NCBI GenBank assembly: GCA_937926515.1
Contig: CALAZZ010000062.1
Span: 1 to 11,564, forward strand
Origin: an uncultured Bacteroidales bacterium
GTDB lineage: Bacteria; Bacteroidota; Bacteroidia; Bacteroidales; F082
Direction: 5' to 3'
DNA length: 11,564 nt
Shown here: one piece after another, positions 7,796-11,564 of the stretch
How the letters are laid out: each line of letters begins with the position of its first letter
How positions within the stretch are numbered: the first letter of the stretch is position 1
The notes under the pieces: model-generated
Database searches by the model: none
Seen by the model: only the letters and a program-made list of their open reading frames with translations
What the model was told of the DNA's origin: nothing
Made by a program: the position numbers and the translations under genes

Positions 7796-8277
7796 ATCTT
7801 CATCACTTTAACCATTTCTTTAAGCTTAAGGAGTTCTTCAGGCACTTTGCTGTTTGCCATAATTTCAGTGCTTGTAAGCACATCCCGGCCCTTGGATTCA
7901 ACCGCTAAGGCATAATCCATTCCAGCGACAAAAACCAGCACAAAACCTTCATTGAATTGCTTTGCAATTTTATCGGCGAAGGCCCGTCCGATTTTGGTCC
8001 CATCAATTTCCGTGGCTTCAGGCCCCTCTACGCGTTCGAAATTTGCCTTGACTATCTCACCATTTACTAAAAGCAAGTATCCTGTTGAGCTTCTGAGGGC
8101 ACCGGTGCGATCAGTATAACCAATCGCTGCAGGTATGCTTTTTGTGTAGTTGAGCATTTCTTCTCCCAGGCGTTGCATGCCCATAATCATTGCATTCTCG
8201 ATGCGTTCACTTATTTCCTTGAACTTTCGTTTAATCTCCTGATCCGTACTATTTCTACTTATACCCATATCTGGCAA
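7792..8277 (-). CDS. HK97 gp10-like head-tail / tail-component protein, 161 aa
   Basis: The sequence has the features of the HK97 gp10 family: an N-terminal amphipathic helix ending in GEEMLNYTKS, then YTDRTGALRSSTGYLL, and a C-terminal VLVFVAGMDYALAVESKGRDVLT, where the aromatic/Glu-Ser-Lys-Gly pattern is typical. Members are minor virion proteins made between the connector and tube genes, needed for tail or neck assembly. The gene overlaps the upstream stopper gene by 19 bases and the downstream gene by 4 bases. Length agrees with the family. This is among the better motif-supported calls in the neck module. Confidence 0.82.
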   Translation of the reverse strand: MPDMGISRNSTDQEIKRKFKEISERIENAMIMGMQRLGEEMLNYTKSIPAAIGYTDRTGALRSSTGYLLLVNGEIVKANFERVEGPEATEIDGTKIGRAFADKIAKQFNEGFVLVFVAGMDYALAVESKGRDVLTSTEIMANSKVPEELLKLKEMVKVMKI

Positions 8278-8588
8278 TGTTTGAGCTCACGGTTGAACCA
8301 CGAAACTGTTCCTTTACGACGAACACGATCACGTGAGTCTTTGACATATAGTTCCTGCCCTAAGTCCAGATCAGGACATTCCAACGGTGCATATATCATC
8401 GAGGAATATTCCATCAGTGTTCCATCGGGGAGGACAAGCTTTCGCCCACTTCCATTCGGCTCTTCTCTGCAGTTACATGCAAAAATGTTTTGCAGCTGCG
8501 GTTTCATAAAATTGCCGTCGGCATCTCTCGGGGTGTCGTCCTGGTCCTGTATTGGCTTTAGAAAAAGCTTGTGGTGGTACCGTCTCAT
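8259..8588 (-). CDS. Putative head closure (stopper) protein, 109 aa
   Basis: This small protein lies between the gp6-like adaptor and the gp10-like protein, where the head-closure stopper is expected. Visible features are a CNCREEPNGSGRKLVLPDGT segment at residues 38-57, a following YSSMIYAP and Cys71, and a beta-rich end with GTVSWFNRELKHCQIWV. A Glu-Pro-Asn-Gly-Ser-Gly-Arg motif followed by a strand-rich half is something I associate with short connector proteins of Bacteroidota prophages, though I cannot name a family. Four cysteines (38, 40, 71, 105) might bind metal, but spacing does not match a standard finger. The ATG is 2 bases after the previous TAA. Confidence 0.55.
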   Translation of the reverse strand: MRRYHHKLFLKPIQDQDDTPRDADGNFMKPQLQNIFACNCREEPNGSGRKLVLPDGTLMEYSSMIYAPLECPDLDLGQELYVKDSRDRVRRKGTVSWFNRELKHCQIWV

Positions 8589-8590
8589 AA

Positions 8591-8905
8591 TTACCAGAGG
8601 TGCGATCCGTCGCTTATTTTTGTCTGAGTGACATACCTGGAGGCATCAATGTCTGCAGTTTCGCAAAGAGATTTGATCCGCATGATCAATCCCGCTTTAT
8701 CGTAACCCTGGCCAAACGCACCCTCTCTCTCTGATGTGAGTGAAAGGAATTGCGTTAGAACCTCAACTGCTGCTTTTGCAACCTTTTTTATATCACTATA
8801 ATCATCTTCCGGGTTTAATCCAGAATCTAATAGTGCCTTTTCTGCAACCCCGGTCAAAACCGTATATGGATTGCAGTCAGCCATCAATGCTTCCAGGTTT
8901 GTCAT
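8591..8905 (-). CDS. Head-tail connector adaptor (gp6-like), 104 aa
   Basis: The protein is almost all helical and follows the major capsid gene, as HK97 gp6-type adaptors do. The helices are about residues 15-27 (YTVLTGVAEKALLDSG), 39-56 (IKKVAKAAVEVLTQFLSL) and 70-85 (KAGLIMRIKSLCETA), with a short C-terminal tail. Adaptors bind the portal's underside and extend the DNA channel to the stopper. Length is usual for the family. The gap to the capsid gene is 12 bases and to the next gene 2 bases. No Shine-Dalgarno sequence precedes the ATG (it follows an A/T-rich TTTTTGTTAT). Confidence 0.65.
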   Translation of the reverse strand: MTNLEALMADCNPYTVLTGVAEKALLDSGLNPEDDYSDIKKVAKAAVEVLTQFLSLTSEREGAFGQGYDKAGLIMRIKSLCETADIDASRYVTQTKISDGSHLW

Positions 8906-8917
8906 ATAACAAAAAGT

Positions 8918-10036
8918 TTAAGCGCTTGTCGCTGAAACATTAAGATTTACAATGCCATCAATTGCAGTGAATACAGGTATTCCACGGCTTGAGGCCTGAG
9001 TCAATTCTGCAGCCTGTTTGTCTCCACTCTCGCCGGTACGCCATTGTGCTACCACAATGTTGCCGCGATCATAGTTTGAGTAGGTGACATTTTCTTCAGG
9101 CATAATCTGATTATCCTCAAATGCAGTTTTAACTACTCCAAGCTTACCCTTGGGAACAAAAGTCAGTATGTTCGAATTCCATGGGTTTACAACGGTGCGC
9201 TTGCCGTTAACAAGCACGTCGTTACGCTTATTGATAACTACAATGGGAGGTAATCCATAACGCTGGAATTGCTCGTTCAGATAATCAAGCATCAGTGGTG
9301 TGTTGAGCTTGTCGGTTCCATAGATGGCCTGCTTCACAGTCTTGAACTTCGCAAGCATCAGCAAAACGCTGTTATCCATCATCATTGCGCCAAAATCAAC
9401 TTTGCCTTTAAAGTCATTGACTATCTTAGACAAATCCTCAAATGGATCAGCTGTATTGATGTTTGCCTGGTTCCAGATTGCAGCTACATAACGCTTATTA
9501 TCAGCAGGCATCTTGTAATCGATAGAGAAACTTCTTCCGTCCGGATTTGTGTTCTCATCAAAAGTAACAACCCCTCCGTTGGAGAGTGCCTTAAGTGTGA
9601 TGAAGTCGTACCTATCCTTCACGCCCTTGATTGCTTCTGCCACATTTGCAAACATGGTGTCAATCAATTTCTGCGTTTTAGCCTTATCAGCAATGCGGGT
9701 AGTTTCGAGCATCTGAAGCAGCTCACGCATCTTGTTTGCAGTCATCGGGTATTTATGTCCAATTCGAGGAATCTCACCTGCGAAGGTGTCAGCCCCATCA
9801 TGGCTCCTTAGTGGTGTACCGGCATCGTTTCCTATGACCGATGCAAGAACGGTCAAACGGTAAGTGCCTATCAGTTCAGAGAACGTGAGTCCGTATTGTG
9901 GCGTGTCCCAGTCAAACAGCTGATCGGTCAACGATTCGCTGAATAATTGCTTCTGCTTTTCACTTGCCTGGTCAAATGTGATTTGAACCAGCTTTGTCAG
10001 ATCTCCAAAAAGTTCAGATTTAAAAAATGATTTCAT
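8918..10036 (-). CDS. Major capsid protein, 372 aa
   Basis: Size, position after the scaffold and decoration genes, and layout indicate the HK97-fold capsid subunit, possibly of the lambda gpE-like group. The N-terminal ~60 residues are helical and could be the arm. A Gly/Thr-rich loop (ASVIGNDAGTPLRSHDGADT) leads into a segment with EIPRIGHKYPMTANKMREL, followed by a long helix ending in DRYDFITLKALSNGG. Residues about 215-260 hold the helical A-domain-like part (DFGAMMMDNSVLLMLAKF), followed by strand-rich elements (PPIVVINKRNDVLVNG, NILTFVPKGKLGVV). The ATG has an AGGAG 9 bases upstream, rare among these genes and suiting high expression. No maturation protease is in the window. Confidence 0.87.
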   Translation of the reverse strand: MKSFFKSELFGDLTKLVQITFDQASEKQKQLFSESLTDQLFDWDTPQYGLTFSELIGTYRLTVLASVIGNDAGTPLRSHDGADTFAGEIPRIGHKYPMTANKMRELLQMLETTRIADKAKTQKLIDTMFANVAEAIKGVKDRYDFITLKALSNGGVVTFDENTNPDGRSFSIDYKMPADNKRYVAAIWNQANINTADPFEDLSKIVNDFKGKVDFGAMMMDNSVLLMLAKFKTVKQAIYGTDKLNTPLMLDYLNEQFQRYGLPPIVVINKRNDVLVNGKRTVVNPWNSNILTFVPKGKLGVVKTAFEDNQIMPEENVTYSNYDRGNIVVAQWRTGESGDKQAAELTQASSRGIPVFTAIDGIVNLNVSATSA

Positions 10037-10045
10037 GTTATAAGT

Positions 10046-10050
10046 CTCCT
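10046..10050 (-). promoter_or_regulatory. Shine-Dalgarno sequence of the major capsid gene
   Basis: The minus strand reads AGGAG, separated by 9 bases from the capsid ATG. Other starts in the window have A/T-rich leaders with no, or only weak, matches, so this site stands out and supports the chosen capsid start. Confidence 0.55.
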
Positions 10051-10057
10051 ATGCTTT

Positions 10058-10669
10058 TTAGAGTGAATTGGAATAGCGGATGTGTGGGTTGGCCGTCAGG
10101 AAATCGTTCGTTTTGAGCGATGCCGGAACAGGCAGTACACGATTAGCAAACAGCTCTGCATCTTTCGATACATCGATGCCGGTAATGTTACTGTGCACCT
10201 TTATGGGGGCAATGGTAACGCAGTTAAATGTTGCAATGAACGCTGCTGCATCTGCAACATTTTCAATCTGGGTAATAATATCTCCAACCTCCAGGTCGGG
10301 GATTTCAGCTGACAGGGTAATAACTCCCTCGGCTACGGATGCTACGGTAACCTCAACAAGGGGATCTCCTCCTTCAGCCGGGATGATATGCACGAGATCA
10401 CCTGCAACAAACAGGTTGCTGAGGTACTCATCATGTTCAAGGGTAACAATCTTTGCATCTTCGGAGTCAATAGCTGCTACCCGGGCCGATTTAAGCACCT
10501 TCATCTTCCTGGTGGACTCGTTGCATATAGCAAGAGTACCCGCAGGGAGAATGGTGCCAACGGCAAAGGACTGACCTGATGTATCAAGCTCAAATCCACC
10601 CTCCACAAGGTGGGGGATTTTAACGAACACTGGCCGGCCTCCGCCGTAAGTGGTTTTTTCGAAATTCAT
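10058..10669 (-). CDS. Putative head decoration / capsid-associated protein, 203 aa
   Basis: It lies between scaffold and capsid genes, where decoration proteins are often coded. The sequence is strand-rich and Val/Ile/Thr-rich with several beta-type repeats: GTILPAGTLAICNE, KVLKSARVAAIDSEDAKIVTLE, GDLVHIIPAEGG, and VEVTVASVAEGVITLSAEI. The PAGTLAICNE segment resembles the small trimeric decoration-protein fold of lambda gpD-like proteins, but this is a judgement from pattern only. The C-terminal ~50 residues (ITGIDVSKDAELFANRVLP) contain a helix and may bind the capsid. Gaps are 23 bases upstream and 21 bases downstream. A head fibre or minor capsid protein is the main alternative. Confidence 0.5.
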   Translation of the reverse strand: MNFEKTTYGGGRPVFVKIPHLVEGGFELDTSGQSFAVGTILPAGTLAICNESTRKMKVLKSARVAAIDSEDAKIVTLEHDEYLSNLFVAGDLVHIIPAEGGDPLVEVTVASVAEGVITLSAEIPDLEVGDIITQIENVADAAAFIATFNCVTIAPIKVHSNITGIDVSKDAELFANRVLPVPASLKTNDFLTANPHIRYSNSL

Positions 10670-10692
10670 TTGTTCGATAAATTAAATTATAC

Positions 10693-11322
10693 TTACTTCT
10701 TTTCTTGTCCTGCCGCATATTTATCAACCAGGCTGTCAGCGATTTCTTTGAGCGCATCATCCTTGCTTGAGAATAAGGCAGGAGGCTTTTTATCAGTAAG
10801 CCCTGCAGTGATTACATCCTGTTTGATGTCTGTCAGAAAAGTTACGATTCCGGCCTCATCGAGAGTCTCCGGAACAACTACACCTTTCATGCGCCAATCA
10901 GGTATTTGCAGTTCTTTAACCTTTGCCGCTATTGTAGCATCCCTAATCTCCTTAGCTTTTTCGGCTTTGGTTTGCTGGTTTTCCTTTTCAAGGCTTTCCA
11001 GCTTCTTTGCTTGCTCCTCTTTGTAGGCTGTGAACCAAGCAGGCTCACCGTCTGGCTTTGGAGGATCTGGCTTTGGGGGCTCAGGATTCTTCTTTTTCAA
11101 TTCTTCCAGTTCAGTTGATTTCTGGGTAAGCTCCGTACGGACCTTATCAATGTCGCCCTGGAAAGATTTCAATAGCGGCTCGACCCCGGCAATTGCGGTT
11201 TCGATGTCTTCTTCTTTGGTGACGGTTTTGGAGAGATACTCGGCCACCCCGTCAAAGGCCTTTTCGCCAAACCCCAGATTCTTGTACTTGGTTTTTAGCG
11301 CAGGTAAGATTTTTTCTTTCAT
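10693..11322 (-). CDS. Capsid scaffold-like protein, 209 aa
   Basis: Residues about 1-75 are helical, and residues about 56-76 (DIDKVRTELTQKSTELEELK) form a coiled coil. A proline-rich linker (PEPPKPDPPKPDGEP, about 80-94) leads to another coiled coil (about 99-128), then a helical C-terminal half with PDWRMKGVVVP and a basic end. Very high Lys/Glu content, coiled coils and position just before capsid genes fit a scaffolding protein that guides prohead assembly and is later lost. No Ser-His-Asp protease triad is apparent, so it is not an obvious protease-scaffold fusion. The ATG at 11322 follows AAAAAAATCTTTATTTC with no Shine-Dalgarno sequence. It is the first gene of the head block seen here, preceded by an AT-rich gap with inverted repeats. 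Confidence 0.68.
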   Translation of the reverse strand: MKEKILPALKTKYKNLGFGEKAFDGVAEYLSKTVTKEEDIETAIAGVEPLLKSFQGDIDKVRTELTQKSTELEELKKKNPEPPKPDPPKPDGEPAWFTAYKEEQAKKLESLEKENQQTKAEKAKEIRDATIAAKVKELQIPDWRMKGVVVPETLDEAGIVTFLTDIKQDVITAGLTDKKPPALFSSKDDALKEIADSLVDKYAAGQEKK

Positions 11323-11337
11323 GAAATAAAGATTTTT

Positions 11338-11366
11338 TTGATAGTGTAAAATTAGCTAACTATCAA
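11338..11366. promoter_or_regulatory. Inverted repeat with promoter-like spacing upstream of the scaffold gene
   Basis: Arms TTGATAGT and ACTATCAA (8 bp, perfect) flank a 13-base spacer, ending 15 bases before the scaffold ATG on the minus strand. Read on that strand, TTGATA and TATCAA are 17 bases apart, which resembles a sigma-70 -35/-10 pair (5/6 and 4/6 matches). The Bacteroidota-type promoter (TAnnTTTG) is not found exactly, TAATTTTA being the nearest. It may be an operator, a promoter, or a short hairpin in the leader. Confidence 0.35.
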
Positions 11367-11367
11367 T

Positions 11368-11384
11368 AGTGTTTGATGAACACT
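11368..11384. repeat. Short inverted repeat next to the first one
   Basis: Arms AGTGTT and AACACT (6 bp, perfect) with a 5-base loop lie one base from the 11338-11366 repeat. On the minus strand it comes first in the leader. It has no following U tract on either strand, so a terminator is unlikely; it could be part of a regulator-binding site. Confidence 0.4.
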
Positions 11385-11415
11385 TAAAAAAGAACATATT
11401 TTAGCTGTATATCAG

Positions 11416-11449
11416 ATAAAAAAAAATAAATAAAAAAAATAAAAAATTA
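11416..11449. other. A/T-only low-complexity tract after the membrane protein stop
   Basis: The stretch is almost solely A on the plus strand (T on the minus strand), in runs of 6-9 broken by single T bases, starting at the stop of the upstream partial gene. It could serve as an AT-rich upstream promoter element or a weak terminator tail, but no hairpin precedes it. It marks a composition change at the left end of the partial gene. Confidence 0.5.
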
Positions 11450-11563
11450 GTTGTATTTAATAAAACTTTTGTCAATTAGCATTGAAATAACCCCTAAAAC
11501 GATAATTGATATGAAAACAAGAAGTGAATCAAGGCCACGGATTTTGATCGCCAGAATGCTCCT
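11447..11563 (-). CDS. C-terminal fragment of a membrane protein, 38 codons
   Basis: One minus-strand frame is open from the right edge to a TAA at 11447-11449; another is closed within 12 codons. The peptide has one clear hydrophobic helix (SLLVFISIIVLGVISMLI) and ends with a basic DKSFIKYN tail, as at the cytoplasmic end of an integral membrane protein. The pattern is somewhat like the last helix of ABC-transporter permeases of the SsuC/TauC type, but 38 residues cannot establish this. A portal or head-protein gene would be more usual upstream of a scaffold gene, so it could be an accessory (moron-type) gene or a phage membrane protein. It begins outside the window. Confidence 0.4.
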   Translation of the reverse strand, partial: RSILAIKIRGLDSLLVFISIIVLGVISMLIDKSFIKYN

Positions 11564-11564
11564 G

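Noticed and set aside
9269..9811. Plus-strand open frame of 180 codons opposite the capsid gene
   Set aside because: It is antisense to the capsid protein, whose frame has clear protein-like segments and its own Shine-Dalgarno sequence.
11416..11449. Intrinsic terminator at the A/T tract
   Set aside because: No stable hairpin lies directly before the T run on the minus strand; only the T run itself is present.
11447..11563. Firm call of an ABC-transporter permease end
   Set aside because: The resemblance rests on one hydrophobic helix and a basic tail in 38 residues, which many membrane proteins share.
1..11564. CRISPR array, tRNA, insertion sequence, attachment site or diversity-generating element
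   Set aside because: No regular spaced repeats, cloverleaf, transposase or reverse transcriptase frames, or template/variable repeat pairs were found; the window is fully accounted for by virion genes.

Overview
The window is a block of tailed-phage structural genes, all on the minus strand and read from right (about 11.3 kb) to left (position 1). It most likely belongs to a prophage or siphovirus of a Bacteroidota host. Three things support that host: nearly all starts lack a Shine-Dalgarno sequence and instead follow A/T-rich leaders; gene order is that of Bacteroidota siphophages; and the tail-hub and connector proteins carry motifs familiar from Bacteroides-type prophages. There is no integrase, terminase, portal, lysis gene, tRNA or host housekeeping gene to fix the organism or to separate a prophage from a free phage.

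Layout in transcription order. At the right edge is the C-terminal 38 codons of a membrane protein (11447-11563), then an AT-rich gap with two adjacent inverted repeats. The head module follows: scaffold-like protein (10693-11322), putative head decoration protein (10058-10669) and major capsid protein (8918-10036). The head-tail interface is next: a gp6-like adaptor (8591-8905), a putative stopper (8259-8588), an HK97 gp10-like protein (7792-8277) and a putative tail terminator (7367-7795). The tail module is the major tail (tube) protein (6845-7351), an intergenic hairpin, the tail assembly chaperone (6318-6785) with an overlapping -1 frame (6106-6414), a 1221-residue tape measure (2444-6109), a distal tail protein (1777-2439), and a tail hub/endopeptidase-like protein that runs off the left edge (1-1789).

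How the genes work together. Scaffold and capsid protein build the prohead. The adaptor, stopper and terminator join it to a non-contractile tail (there is no sheath gene). The chaperone pair loads onto the tape measure, tube protein polymerises around it, and the distal tail and hub proteins form the tip. Genes are packed with 2-23 base gaps or short overlaps (several ATGA-type), implying one operon with coupled translation.

The points most worth a second look are: (1) an unlisted 102-codon -1 frame after the tail chaperone that has no ATG/GTG/TTG start before its last quarter to half and ends exactly on the tape-measure start, indicating a programmed frameshift at a non-canonical site; (2) a tail-fibre-type module inserted inside the tail-hub protein; (3) the regulatory-looking inverted repeats before the scaffold gene, next to a membrane-protein gene where portal or head genes would be expected. 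I see no clearly new defence or mobile system here.
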